This document shows, piece by piece, positions 1 through 10,047 of a stretch of DNA of 64,000 nucleotides. Position 1 is the stretch's first letter, and every line of letters starts with the position of its first letter. The notes under the pieces are model-generated. The model did no database searches. It was not told where the DNA came from and saw nothing but the letters and a program-made list of their open reading frames with translations. Source of the DNA: Albifimbria verrucaria (taxonomy: Eukaryota; Ascomycota; Sordariomycetes; Hypocreales; Stachybotryaceae); the NCBI GenBank assembly GCA_020081605.1, contig JAHREC010000019.1, forward strand, positions 186,001 to 250,000, read 5' to 3'. Position numbers and translations under genes: made by a program.

Positions 1-1393
1 TAATGTTGGTAGAACTGTTACTAACAAGGCCACTACTATATCATCACGCGACCGGATTGTTTTAGCGACTGCCAGCTTCCTTGTCCCGTTCCCGATGGAC
101 TCGATCAGTCTCAACAAATCGACAATTTCCATTTCCCCTTACCAGTCAAACGCAACTGAGCAAGATCAAGCGATCTAGCCAAGGTCTCAGAGTCGGAGTT
201 GGGTATGCTGCCAGGCTCTGGAAGCATATATCCTGTCCAAATGAGCATGCTTGCTCCACATGCTTGTAAGACAGCGAAATGTGCCATCAATTCACACAAA
301 ACCTCGCTTGGCGAGGATGCAGGTAGATGAAGTATGTATACGGCCGCATCCAGTACGGTCTGTGGAGCGCCCATGGTGCGTTTAGTCATGGCGACTGGGG
401 AACTGGCATCTCCTTCGTGTCTACGCCATGAGCGGTGAGCCTCTTCATCATTAGTTTGCACAATGCAACGAAGGGCCGGAAACTGTTTCATGAGGCGGTT
501 TGTCAACGAGATTGATCGTGGTGGGGCATTGACCTGTAAGTATCAGCTTCGAAGCACAAAAGATATTGGTATATTGCTCTCTTTGGAAAAACCTCTGAGC
601 GGCTCGGAAAATACCTCGACAACACAAGCTTCTGGAAGTTCTATTATCTTGCGCCAATTGAGCTGCTGAAAAATGCTGGTCACTCCAACATCTTCCTGCA
701 AATGCCCAACGTGATGAAGATACGCCGACCAACGGCGCTTGGTATTTGCTCCTGTTTGAGTGTCAGCGAGGCGAAAGTGTGCGCTGTGTGGAGTTGATGC
801 GACTCGTGACAGCCCTCGATAGATTGAATCATCTGTAAGCCTGCTGGAACTACAGATTCTGAGAGGAACACCGCGGCGTCATGAAAAGAAGGGCGTGAGA
901 CAAATGAGGCCGATAATGGTGTATGTGCCACGTAATCAGGCTGAGGTTCATATAGAAAGCCAACGGTAGCCATCAGGCGAATCACGCGACTAAGTTGCGC
1001 CTCAGGGGCACGCGACAACTCAGCTACGTCCTTGATTCGAACACTTGAAGACATGGGTATGCATGCCAAGATTTGGAGCTCGCTCAGCCACCCGAGGCCG
1101 GTAAGAATTTCACTCTACAATGGCAGTTAGCATGAATAGCACGAGAGACATAGCCCAATGCGAACCTGGCTTGCCAGCTGTTGGAGGAACTCTGGTGGTC
1201 CACAAACTAGCGAACTGATTTTATGAATTATGGACAACATGGCTTGTTTCGCCTGATAGCCATCGTCACTGTCGAGAGGTGACCAGGATTTTCCATCTTG
1301 GTCAGCGCTGCCAACTTGCGAGAGCGCCGAAAGGTTCTCGACAACACCGGAAAGCTCGCGGCAGTGCAATTGCAACTGCGCTAGAAGCTCCAT
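1..1393 (-). CDS. AflJ/AflS-like pathway co-regulator (partial, O-methyltransferase fold)
   Basis: Family role (known): AflS/AflJ-type proteins have an O-methyltransferase fold but act as partners of the AflR-type activator. Seen: exon 1 begins at 1393 with a helical N-terminus ending in FLQQLASQ; an intron of about 60 bp with a CTAAC branch site near 1080-1145 follows; exon 2 has the winged-helix dimerisation stretch (IKDVAELSRAPEAQLSRVI) and FVSRPSFHDAAVFLSE. The C-terminal half has AAVYILHLP and MLPEPGSI, typical of the AflJ group. The glycine-rich SAM-binding loop is not recognisable. Several frame breaks are present; one is a C4 run at 135-138. Reading continues to base 1, so the stop codon lies outside the window. 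Homologues in related clusters are MdpA and GedD. The partner AflR-like gene lies 27 kb away at the other cluster end. Confidence 0.8.
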
Positions 1394-1819
1394 GGAGGGC
1401 CAAATTCAACCTGGCTTACAGAAAGCCACGAACTGTCTGTAGGAACTTACGGCAACCGCGGAGTGAAGAGACCTTAAGGCGGAACAGCGGTAGATTAATC
1501 TCTGGCGAGCCCTAATAGAGAGGGAGCAGTGTCCTTATATCGCCAGCCCGCCCTTATAGCTACCCTATAGCACAGGGATAGGCTTTGACTCAAATACGAC
1601 CGCAACAGGAGTTGTTAGAACTTCAGCAGATTCGGTGCAAATTATTCTACTATACTCTGTTGACGTATAATAACTGGCGTTACGAGACCTTGCAGAGTGC
1701 TACATGGAATCGCCTGCACTGTTACACCCCAATTCGATTATCCGATACGCACGGTGCGATTTGCTGGCGTTTAATCGTTCAGCTGATTGATGTCTCAGTG
1801 GAGCAGGTGGTTGTGGCGA

Positions 1820-1830
1820 TCGACAGGCGA
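1820..1830. promoter_or_regulatory. Candidate AflR-type site TCGN5CGA upstream of the AflJ-like gene
   Basis: The palindrome TCG-ACAGG-CGA lies about 430 bp upstream of the AflJ-like start. AflR binds TCGN5CGA-type sequences in aflatoxin clusters. Six fixed bases occur by chance about 16 times in 64 kb, so this is only a candidate. Confidence 0.3.
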
Positions 1831-2248
1831 GGGAGAAGTGCTCCAATAGGACAGGAGCTATGGAAACGGAGAGAATGCATATGGACGACTTGCGGCAAAT
1901 GATCTAGACATATGCACCAATGCAGGTATCGAATGTGTCTACAACATGTGGCAACAGAGCGATTGTTCACGGGCCGAGACGTACAGTTGGTTCTGCATAA
2001 GACAACGCCTCGTTTACCCGGCGCAGCACTGTGGGGGTAATAATGTGAGAACGGTTTATTTCAGTGTAATGGCTTGTCCGGGGGTAGCACCGACACGATC
2101 ACTGCGGGGTTTTCGGCATGATTCGTTTACTACTCACGACCTGATCATCTTTATTACTGCTTGTCCAGTCTGGTGTAGCTGCAGCCACGAACCATTCTCC
2201 CACCTGTTCTCCCTATATCCGCGTCTCGCGTAACAGCACAATATACCC

Positions 2249-2260
2249 TCCGAATTCGGA
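2249..2260. promoter_or_regulatory. 12-bp perfect palindrome TCCGAATTCGGA
   Basis: Perfect palindrome with abutting CCGAA and TTCGG halves in the spacer between the AflJ-like gene and the first SDR. The same halves recur as inverted repeats at 8499 and 16037. Zn2Cys6 regulators bind CGG/CCG half-sites, so a regulator site is possible, but no function is shown. Confidence 0.3.
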
Positions 2261-4123
2261 CATCGGAATCCTCCTTCCTCATACAGAACCAGCCCTGTTT
2301 AATCCCCGTAAGTCCCTGGATTCCCCCGAGCTGCAAGAATAATGGGGCTATAATCCATCAAGGCCTAGACACTCTCAAAGTCACACCTGTTTCTTAGTGG
2401 ACCCTTATCTCGCGTGCATAGCTGCAGCCGCTTGTTAAGGAGTGCGCCATCGTATCATGCCTGCCGCTGTGAGGTGGCATCCAGGAGTTGCCTAAAGAGC
2501 TGACCGTGACGCATGGACGGCTAGATGTAATCGTGCATGATCGCTTTGGGCAAACTCCATTCCAGAAGATGGCTGACTTGCAGTTGGATCTGCTGGTGTG
2601 TCTAAAGGTTTCTGTTGCCGTGATATCCGGTCTGGCTGAATATTTTGGATGCCGTGATTTCCGGTTCGTATGTGCTGATCATGCACGCCCTGACCCACGA
2701 TGTCTGAGTCAACATGTTGGCACGTAAAGTACCATGAAAATTTCGCAGTGCTGAAACCGCCATAAGGCCTTGTAACTAAGCCCCAATGGAGGCAAAGAGT
2801 CAAAGCCACGCCATCGAAACGCACAGCCTCAGAGCTGTCCGATGTGACTACGTTTATCCTACCGGATCTGCTCACCAATTCAACAGTTTATGTTTAGACA
2901 GATAAGGTTATGACATCTGTGATGTAATCGTATGTATCAAGGGGCACTGCAGGGTGCTTCTGCCGTCGGCCGATTTCTTAGGGCTCTCATGTATCTGGAT
3001 CTAATCTGACGCCAATTGGTTGATTCACTGAGTACCGGTTCGGTACATTGTCTTCGCCTCGAAGGACTCGAGGAGATATGGCACGTCTCAGGACCCTGGC
3101 CTTTGATGATTAGGTATGAATATTCATAGGGGGCAGTTTTCACTGTTGTCCTCCTCTAAATACGGGGAGTGATTGACAGGCTAATTGCACTGGGCCTGCT
3201 CTAAAGTCCCGAATGATGCTTGAACCACCTAAACGCCTGCCTTGGTTATTTCATGAGTCTCAATTTAGTAGCCAAAGTATGCAGTCTGCACAGCTTTGGC
3301 TTGCCAGTGCTGCTAGATTCTTACGAGAATTGCCATGCCGATCACAACAGTTGAGGCGGGTATACTAATGGGGGCAGCCCGTTGCTGCAAGTTTTATCAA
3401 GACATCACAAGCACTTGGCTTATTGAGCTCAGGACCAACGCGGCTGAATGTATATCTAGGCAATCTAAGACGTTATTGCAAGGCAGTACCTGGATGTATG
3501 GGGGTTGTTCCCTTGGGCTCGGGGATCCTGACAGCATGTTGGATGCTCGTCCACCTAGGTGAGACAACGTTTCCCGATCACACATAGCTAACCAGAACAG
3601 CCTGTTTCTTCTCTACATGTACTACGCAAGGTTAAGTAACTGACCGACAAGCAACCGTGGCGGCATTGCCTGCAGATCTCGCAATACCCCAGTCCGGATA
3701 GATCCGAAGCTACTATGGCATTGGCTGTTCCTTAATCTATCTTTTCCTTGGCGCGACTTGGCTTTGTTCAAGGAGGGATGCGGGGAATGCCCCTGTATGC
3801 CCCGTAGCTGCTCCATCGGGCTTATAAAAATGTGCCGAGCCTGGCCCTACGTACCGAATATACCGGGGCTCCACTCGGCACTGAAATGATATGGCCTGTA
3901 ATCGTGTTGAGATTGTCAGAATGATTGAATTGTATCGGGGTGTGTGATAGCCCGAAGGACATTTCTGAAGCTCATAAAAGGAGCACAATTACAATGAGTT
4001 GACTCAAAAGTGACCACAAAGAATCACCTAACCAAGCACTCACAGACTCAACCAATCGCCTAATTGCTTCTCGCATTGCCTGCTTTCATACACATTCTTA
4101 TCAACGAAAAGCTTTACAACGCA

Positions 4124-4920
4124 ATGGCTGTTGAAAAGTATGTTCCTGGCCGCCTCGATGGCAAGGTCGCCCTTGTCACAGGGTCAGGCCGTGGCATCGG
4201 TGCTGCCATAGCCATTCAGCTAGGCAAGCTGGGCGCCAACGTAGTCGTCAACTACTCTGCCTCTGCCACGCATGCCGAAAAGGTGGTTGCCGAGATTAGG
4301 GCTAACGGTTCCGACGCCATTGCCTTCAAGGCTGATATGCGCGACGTGTCCCAGACAGCGAAGCTCTTCGATGATGCTGTCGCGCACTTTGGCAAGGTTG
4401 ACATCGCTGTCAGTAATGCCGGCGTCGTCAGCTTCGGGCACCTAAAGGATGTTACAGAAGAAGAATTCGATCGCGTTTTCAGCCTCAATACCCGTGGACA
4501 GTTTTTCGTCGCCCGTGAGGCTTACCGTGTGCTGGGCGAAGGCGGCAGGATTATTCTTACTTCTTCCAACACCTCCCGCGATTTCAGTGTCCCCAAGCAC
4601 TCTCTCTATTCTGCCTCCAAAGGCGCTATCGACTCGTTTGTACGCATCCTTTCTAAGGACTGCGGAGACAAAAGATTACCATCAACGCAGTTGCTCCTGG
4701 CGGCACCGTTACTGATATGTTTCACGATGTGTCACACCACTACATCCCGCAAGGTGAAAAGTACACGCCAGAAGAGCGCATGCAGATGGCTGCCCTTGCT
4801 TCTCCTCTGCACCGCAACGGATTTCCTCAGGATATCGCGAATGTTGTTGGATTTCTTGTAAGCAAAGAGGCTGAGTGGGTGAATGGCAAGACTCTCACTC
4901 TCGACGGTGGAGCGGCTTGA
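4124..4920 (+). CDS. SDR, trihydroxynaphthalene/versicolorin-reductase type (MdpC-like)
   Basis: Predicted NADPH-dependent ketoreductase. In anthraquinone clusters this family (MdpC, ClaC, VerA/StcU) reduces emodin hydroquinone-type rings before dehydration. Seen: cofactor motif TGSGRGIG at residues 19-26, NAG at 98-100, catalytic serines near 147-148, Y162-SAS-K166 and a C-terminus ending TLDGGAA. About 266 aa, the usual family length. I chose the ATG at 4124 ([14 protein letters not shown]) rather than the upstream in-frame ATG at 4064, because homologues start there. The frame breaks at an A4 run (4670-4673); one more A restores the expected [18 protein letters not shown] region. This looks like a base-calling error, as the tail stays conserved. 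Single exon. Next gene: the convergent AvfA-like gene. Confidence 0.88.
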
Positions 4921-5342
4921 AGAGTAACTTCGCTGCAGACTGGCAATAGCAGGAAACCTAGATTTACTATATCTAAACTGTCAGATTTGGTTTAATAGTG
5001 GCTAAATATAAGGTTGTTTGCAACTCTTTCTCTTGACCAAATTAAAAATTGCTATTGTAAGAGAAGGTTACTACATAATGGCTAGTAGATTCATATTACG
5101 CAGGGAAGTAGGCTTCCAAAATATGTATAATTTTGTGGTGTGCAAATTGCGATTACGCAGCAGCCTGTATCATTCTTCAACATCTTCGGGAATAATCTCA
5201 TTTTCAAATCATGCGCTTGGATAGGTCGTAGAAATGATCCAGTCATTGGCTGCTCAAGCTTTACAATTTTCAGGTCTCCAAAGTAATATGAGGTTTGCAA
5301 CAATATATTCATGACTGTTTCTGGAATGAACTAGTATGGAAT
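4921..5342. other. Convergent 3' spacer
   Basis: AT-rich 3' flanks of two converging genes. No gene, repeat or structured element seen. Confidence 0.5.
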
Positions 5343-6167
5343 CTATATTATAAAACATTTATTTTGGTCCTGTGCCGACCGGAAGATAGGAGTGTAAAAC
5401 GGAAACATGTGTCTGATCAAACCCATGACGATACACCACACAGTTCCACTTGGGAACTTGGCATTCCCATTTGTATTAACCACACTTACACTCTTATTAT
5501 GATAAAGTCCGCCTTCTTCATCGGCAGCTTCAATCATCGCAGCTGCCAAGTCCAAGTAGGACAAGGGGCTTGTTTCGTCAGTGAGACTAACCGCGTGGCC
5601 ACGTTGCTTATCAATAGATAAAGCTCCCGGTTTGAAGTAGATGGATGTAAGCCAGTCCTCCTGCTGCTTTAGAAGCTCCTCAGTCTCAAGTAAATCCTTA
5701 TAAACAAAGGAGGCAGACCGATATAGAATCTGTCGTAACACGTATGGAACGTGCCGGGAAAACTGTTCATCGATGGTGGCGGATGAGAGAAGGATAAGCT
5801 TTGGCAGTGGTTCAATTTGGCCATCATTCTTGGACGATTCTCGAATGTTGTGGAGTGCCTCGATTACAGAAGTGGCCGTGTCTTTTGCTAAGCTGCATCC
5901 AGGAATATTGTCATTTGTTGAGACAGCAAGGAAAACTGCTCGGCAACCACGGACACAAGCTGTTAGGAGTTCAACGTCGTGGATATTGCCTTCAAAGATG
6001 TTTATTTGATGCCCTTCCTTAATGTCTGGAAATAATCGATTGAGCTTGGACCGGCTACGGCAGTAGGCATTGACACGGGCATTTGGATCTTTCAGCAGGT
6101 TATCGATAAGTGCTGTGCCACAGTTGCCTGTTGAGCCGAGAACTGCATATTTTCGTGCCATTGTCAT
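5343..6167 (-). CDS. NAD(P)-binding oxidoreductase, AvfA/OrdB (AflX/StcQ) type
   Basis: An uninterrupted 274-residue frame. The N-terminus (YAVLGSTGNCGTALI) is an NmrA-like Rossmann GxxGxxG loop, followed by AVFLAVSTND and LLSSATIDEQFSRHVPY, typical of the AvfA/OrdB group. In aflatoxin and monodictyphenone clusters the relatives (AvfA, OrdB, MdpK) are oxidoreductases of uncertain chemistry acting on anthraquinone-derived intermediates. The start could be residue 1 or 3 (ATG at 6167 or 6161). No intron or frame break seen, unusual for this window. It converges on the MdpC-like SDR; a TCGN5CGG sequence lies about 220 bp upstream at 6385. Confidence 0.8.
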   Translation of the reverse strand: MTMARKYAVLGSTGNCGTALIDNLLKDPNARVNAYCRSRSKLNRLFPDIKEGHQINIFEGNIHDVELLTACVRGCRAVFLAVSTNDNIPGCSLAKDTATSVIEALHNIRESSKNDGQIEPLPKLILLSSATIDEQFSRHVPYVLRQILYRSASFVYKDLLETEELLKQQEDWLTSIYFKPGALSIDKQRGHAVSLTDETSPLSYLDLAAAMIEAADEEGGLYHNKSVSVVNTNGNAKFPSGTVWCIVMGLIRHMFPFYTPIFRSAQDQNKCFII

Positions 6168-6759
6168 GTCGTCTAGTAGAAGAGTTTTGGGAAGGGCCCA
6201 GGAATGCTGGATGCAAGCGGTTTATACCATATACGATTGTTGTAGTCCAATTTTTCTCACGCTGTACTGGGCAGATTTTGATTTTAGATAAGATGAATAT
6301 ATAGGCAAGTCGACTATGAAGGAGGTTTAGAAGGGTATGTTGCCCTGGCCTTATCCTCAGTGGCTGATTCGGCACATTGATGTGTCGGCTTTCGGGACAT
6401 TGCGGCGTATTCCAGTAGCTGCATGCCGGGACAATCAACCCTGCTTTGTGGTGCTGAGAGAGGTTTTTTTTGGGGGAGAACCAAATCCTTCAACAAATTA
6501 CAAGAGTAGATATTCAAGGCATTGTATGTACTCTATGAAGAAGGATATATCCGTAAGGTCGTGCTGATGAATTGCCGTCCAAGCAATCGGGCATATTGTC
6601 CTTGGCTAGCAACAACTGAAGGACGGGTCTACTACACATAGATACACGGGACGGCCACAATATAGGTCTAGGTTTGCTGCTAGTTATTACGGCATCAGTT
6701 TAAATTTGATATAGTTTAATTCCGTAGGTGTTGTAGAAACGCTAAGCTCCAACAGCTCC
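6168..6759. other. Promoter region of the AvfA-like gene and 3' flank of the SnoaL-like gene
   Basis: No gene seen. TCG-GCTTT-CGG at 6385-6395 is a weak AflR-like site. A T8G5 run lies near 6464-6476. Confidence 0.4.
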
Positions 6760-7306
6760 TTAGTCCTTCGTTGGTTCCTTGCCTCCTAGATACTGCTGGA
6801 ACTTGGGGAAGAAGTGCTGAAAGAATGTAGTGTCTACCATTTCTTCAAGCCTAGTTATTTTCGTTCCATCTTCACTAAACGACGTAAACACCGAGTACTC
6901 ATTTGTCCACCTTTCTCCAGGCACCGGGGTATCTGCCTCAGCAATAGCGTATATTGCGGCTGATCCACGCGAGGCATCGTGGACGATTTCTCGAATCTCA
7001 AGCTACAACAGATGTCAGATGGGCTCGAAAGCTTTCATTATTAGCGGCAGGTCTTAAATGGCAAACCTTCCAATTTGTCAACTTAGAGCAGAGAATGGCA
7101 TTTGTGACTACAGCTTCGCTTCGTGATTTGGCTGGTATTTTTAGCGACAAGGGTAGTAGCTGTTGCTTGAAGTCTTCGGACCAGATCGCTGTGATTTCGT
7201 CAGGTTTCTGTTCCTTCCAGGCGCGGAGGAATTTGTTGAGGGTTTCTGCTTGAACTCTTGCGAGCGCCATTGGGTCAGGAGTTGGTCTCCAGAGATACGA
7301 CGACAT
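6760..7306 (-). CDS. SnoaL/NTF2-like protein (MdpB/ClaB-like dehydratase candidate)
   Basis: Two exons. Exon 1 starts at 7306 (MSSYLWRPTPDPMALAR) and runs to KLTNWK; an intron of about 75 bp with GTTTGC donor and TTGTAG acceptor follows; exon 2 begins LEIREIVHDASRGSAAIYA and ends GGKEPTKD, with the TAA at 6760-6762. The product is about 155 aa, the size of a single NTF2-like barrel. Small NTF2-fold proteins in emodin and chrysophanol clusters (MdpB, ClaB) work with the MdpC-type SDR as dehydratases. That function here is inferred from fold and neighbours; other SnoaL-like cyclases are possible. No frame break seen. Confidence 0.72.
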
Positions 7307-7789
7307 TAAGTGAGCATCTAAAACAGGAGAAAAAAGAAAATAAATTCACTGTTGGTCAAAATCTATGTAGAGGTTGCGAGTCTATTTAACGCGGCGAAAT
7401 AGGTAAATGTCATGTAGTGTCTCGGCTTTTATTCAGCGTTGAGTGTGCCGGGCATTTGGGGGCTCATAATTGTCCCGATGTGGCGGAGTCTACTCACGGG
7501 TAGCCGAAGCTGCCATCCAATAATTATTCAGCGTGATGTCTGTGCATCGTTTTTCATGTACAAACTCGCTCATTAAATAGAGATGCTTTCAATAATTAAC
7601 CGAACTTTCACTCCTGATGTGTGGCACAGTTGCTCCGCTTCGTTAGAAGCCCGTCAAACCTTACGACAGGGTACATGAAATGTCATGGTGAGGGTAAATG
7701 AAACCTTGCATATGTGAAATAAGACCATGTCTAGAACAGATTTACGGGAGCTTGTCTATACTGGAGAAAAATCTGTATTGAATAAAGTT
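7307..7789. other. Promoter of the SnoaL-like gene and 3' flank of the EthD gene
   Basis: AT-rich spacer with no open frame of note and no clear AflR-type site. Confidence 0.4.
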
Positions 7790-8358
7790 CTAGCAATCTT
7801 TAAATCCATCGACGGTCTCGCCGTCTCTAATAAATTCCTCCACCCAACCGATGGTCATCCTAATCTGTAGTTAGCTTCAAAGAACATGAAACCCGACGGC
7901 GGACTTCTTTCAACTCACATGCTTCGCTTGGTATCGGCGAACTTCTCATGGTCACCTACAAGATGCTGCTTATACCAAGGGTCTTGTTTCATGCGTTTGT
8001 AATCGTCCACGCTTTTGAACACTACCTGGCTGAAGCAGTCAAAATCTGCAATATTTACCATCTGTGGGTCCACAAGTAGTGACATCATTGCACGTGTGGC
8101 CGTCTGGTTGTGAATCTGTCGAACGATGTTGAGCATTATCAAGGATGCACTAGAATGGTCGCTCACCTGAGTCCATCGCTTGACCCCATACTTTACCATA
8201 AGGTCTTTGGTTATAGGGGCTGAGACATTCACCATATGATTGCGGTAAGCTTCTTCGCTCATGTCAGCTTTACGGTATCCGCAAATCGTGAGGCAGAGGA
8301 ACTTGTTGTTTGGAGACCCAGCGATGGCAGGTATCTCGGGATCTTGGATAGTGCTCAT
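7790..8358 (-). CDS. EthD-domain protein, probable atrochrysone carboxylate decarboxylase (TpcK/GedI-like)
   Basis: Three exons. Exon 1 has [19 protein letters not shown] and ends [10 protein letters not shown] 51-54 bp intron (GTGAGC...ACAG) follows. Exon 2 begins [11 protein letters not shown] and includes [16 protein letters not shown] and a DPWYKQH motif. A second intron (GTGAGT near 7918, acceptor near 7872) leads to [13 protein letters not shown] and the stop at 7790. I prefer the start [10 protein letters not shown] at 8358; an in-frame ATG at 8397 would add a hydrophobic leader not usual for this cytosolic family. EthD-type dimeric ferredoxin-fold proteins in trypacidin, geodin and agnestin pathways decarboxylate atrochrysone carboxylic acid to the anthrone stage. 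Divergent from the DUF1772 gene. Confidence 0.82.
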
Positions 8359-8496
8359 GTTCGGAGTCAAGAAAATGAAGAGAAAAGCCGAAAGCAATGT
8401 TATTTTATTTTAAGATTCTTGATAAATTGCTTTGATTGAATGATAGATATAAGGAGATGAGTCGGGAAACTTATAATCCGCTTCTAATCACCCGAG

Positions 8497-8523
8497 TGCC
8501 GAATGGTGTCTCGCCATTCGGCA
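8497..8523. promoter_or_regulatory. Perfect 10-bp inverted repeat in the EthD/DUF1772 divergent promoter
   Basis: Arms TGCCGAATGG and CCATTCGGCA, perfectly complementary, separated by 7 nt. It sits between two divergently transcribed genes predicted to catalyse consecutive steps, about 140 bp from either start. It contains CCG/CGG half-sites and, at 8511-8521, TCG-CCATT-CGG. A shared operator for the cluster Zn2Cys6 regulator is a reasonable inference. Confidence 0.5.
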
Positions 8524-8669
8524 TATTTGTAGTTAATCGATTTCGGACATATAATTGGTGTCTCTATGCCCTTGAGAAAAGGAAAAAAAAGAAGTAACTA
8601 CAGTACATACCGTTTAATCCTGTGGATACAGGTTTTACAACGATCTTCAATCACACGAAAGTGTTCACT

Positions 8670-9238
8670 ATGGCTTCCAAAGGCGACGTCGGGAAATTGG
8701 CTGCTACCCTGCCTGCGGTTGCTGTCATTTCCGGCTCATTTCTTTCCGGTAGGTTCACATGAACTGCAGTTCGATTATTACAGTCACAACATCTAAACTG
8801 TCGTGCCAAGGAGCCATGATGAGTCTGTCGGCTTTCGTTATTCCGGTACTCCTCGATACGAATGCATCGCCTGGACATACTCTTCGCCAATGGGTGCGGC
8901 TCTACCATTACGGACACATTTATTTGCCTGCATTGTGCATTACTACTTGTGCCGCTTATGGCATGAGCGCCCATCAGCGCGCTCAAAATGGCCGCAAGTG
9001 GCGCGCGTATGGTTACGCAGCCTTATCGACTATTTGCATGATTCCTTTCACCTGGGTCATTATGACTCCAACTAACAACACCCTGTTTGAACTTGAAAAT
9101 TCCAATTCCGTCACTGATCATACTTATGTCAAGAGTTTGGTTGTTCGGTGGGCGTGGATGCACGTTACAAGGTCTTTATCCCCGCTGCTTGGAGCATATC
9201 TGGGTTTCGTTTTTCTTGTTCAAGAACAGCGAATCTGA
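8670..9238 (+). CDS. DUF1772 membrane protein, anthrone oxygenase type (GedH/TpcL/HypC-like)
   Basis: Two exons. Exon 1 (ATG at 8670, MASKGDVGKLAATLP) ends SGSFLS; an intron of about 60 bp with GTAGGT donor at about 8749 and CCAAG acceptor follows; exon 2 opens with AMMSLSAFVIPVLLDTN, the conserved DUF1772 start. Several hydrophobic helices follow, then RLYHYGHIYLPAL and WVIMTPTNN, which are strongly conserved in anthrone oxygenases. Length about 168 aa, ending FLVQEQRI. Known relatives (HypC, TpcL, GedH) oxidise anthrones to anthraquinones at the membrane. Here the EthD and DUF1772 functions are on separate divergent genes that share a short promoter. No frame break seen. Confidence 0.87.
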
Positions 9239-10047
9239 ATGTGAAGGAACATGCTATTGGAAGAGCAGGGTACTTGGGACAAAAGGATTGATATGATTGT
9301 ATGGCTTTTATGATAATGTGATAGTCAATTCTCAAATTAACCTAAGTTTATCGGAACAACTGTTTGTGCCAACTGTGGCTTCACTGAGAATGTGTAAGGC
9401 TAACAACATCGGCGAGGCTTTCGACAGCACGTATATGCGCATGATAAAGCCTGCCTTTCATATAAAATTTTCCTCCTTTCATTTATGAGCGCCTGTATAC
9501 ATTCACCTGTAAGTTAGATGTCAGTGGCTTCTGTAAGCTGAGCTCGTAGACGCGTATTCATCTCAATTGATATCGTTATGACTATTATTATTATGACACG
9601 GCTATACCAGAGGCCCGAATTGATGATACCAAGTGGTCTCCAATCACACATTGGCTTCATTTCAAAAAGCTGCACCTTGGGCTAAAGATTGAGTAGCCTG
9701 AAAGCCAAACCAAGTGTAGGGGACGGAAGAACCATCAAGCAATAACTTAGATTCTACGACTATCTAGTTTCAAAACTATACAATGATGACAGAGATACCT
9801 TGAACACATTGGTAAGTTCATGTCGTACAAGAGCAAGAGGAATTCTTTGTTTGCACTGCTAAAAATAATCGGTAGGAACTTGCACGAGTTCCTACCCATT
9901 TTCAATCGAATAACATTGAGCAATTCCGACATAAAGTGAACCATACATGAGAGCAGCACACTACTGCATGGCAATAAATCAATAGACGCTGGTGCGACAA
10001 GGCTCAAGTGAACTTGGACAGAGAAAAACTAAAACGCAAAGGCAAAT
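9239..10047. other. Convergent 3' spacer between DUF1772 and PKS genes
   Basis: No gene seen. Both flanking genes end here; open frames lack motifs and biased composition. Confidence 0.5.

Larger units (their letters stand above)
1394..4123. other. Long spacer upstream of the AflJ-like and SDR genes; no confident gene
   Basis: I find no convincing intact gene. Short open frames here lack family motifs. A plus-strand stretch at 2490-2730 reads faintly like a short-chain dehydrogenase (GRLDVIVHD followed by LDLLVCLKVSVAV), which could be a decayed SDR. Two short palindromic sites are listed separately (1820 and 2249). A TGACTCA core occurs near 4001, about 120 bp before the SDR start. Confidence 0.5.

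Noticed and set aside
1..1393. Calling the leftmost gene a catalytic O-methyltransferase
   Set aside because: The winged helix and C-terminus match the AflJ/AflS group and the SAM-binding glycine loop is not recognisable.
2490..2730. Decayed SDR in the left spacer
   Set aside because: Only one short SDR-like helix pattern; no cofactor loop or YxxxK nearby.
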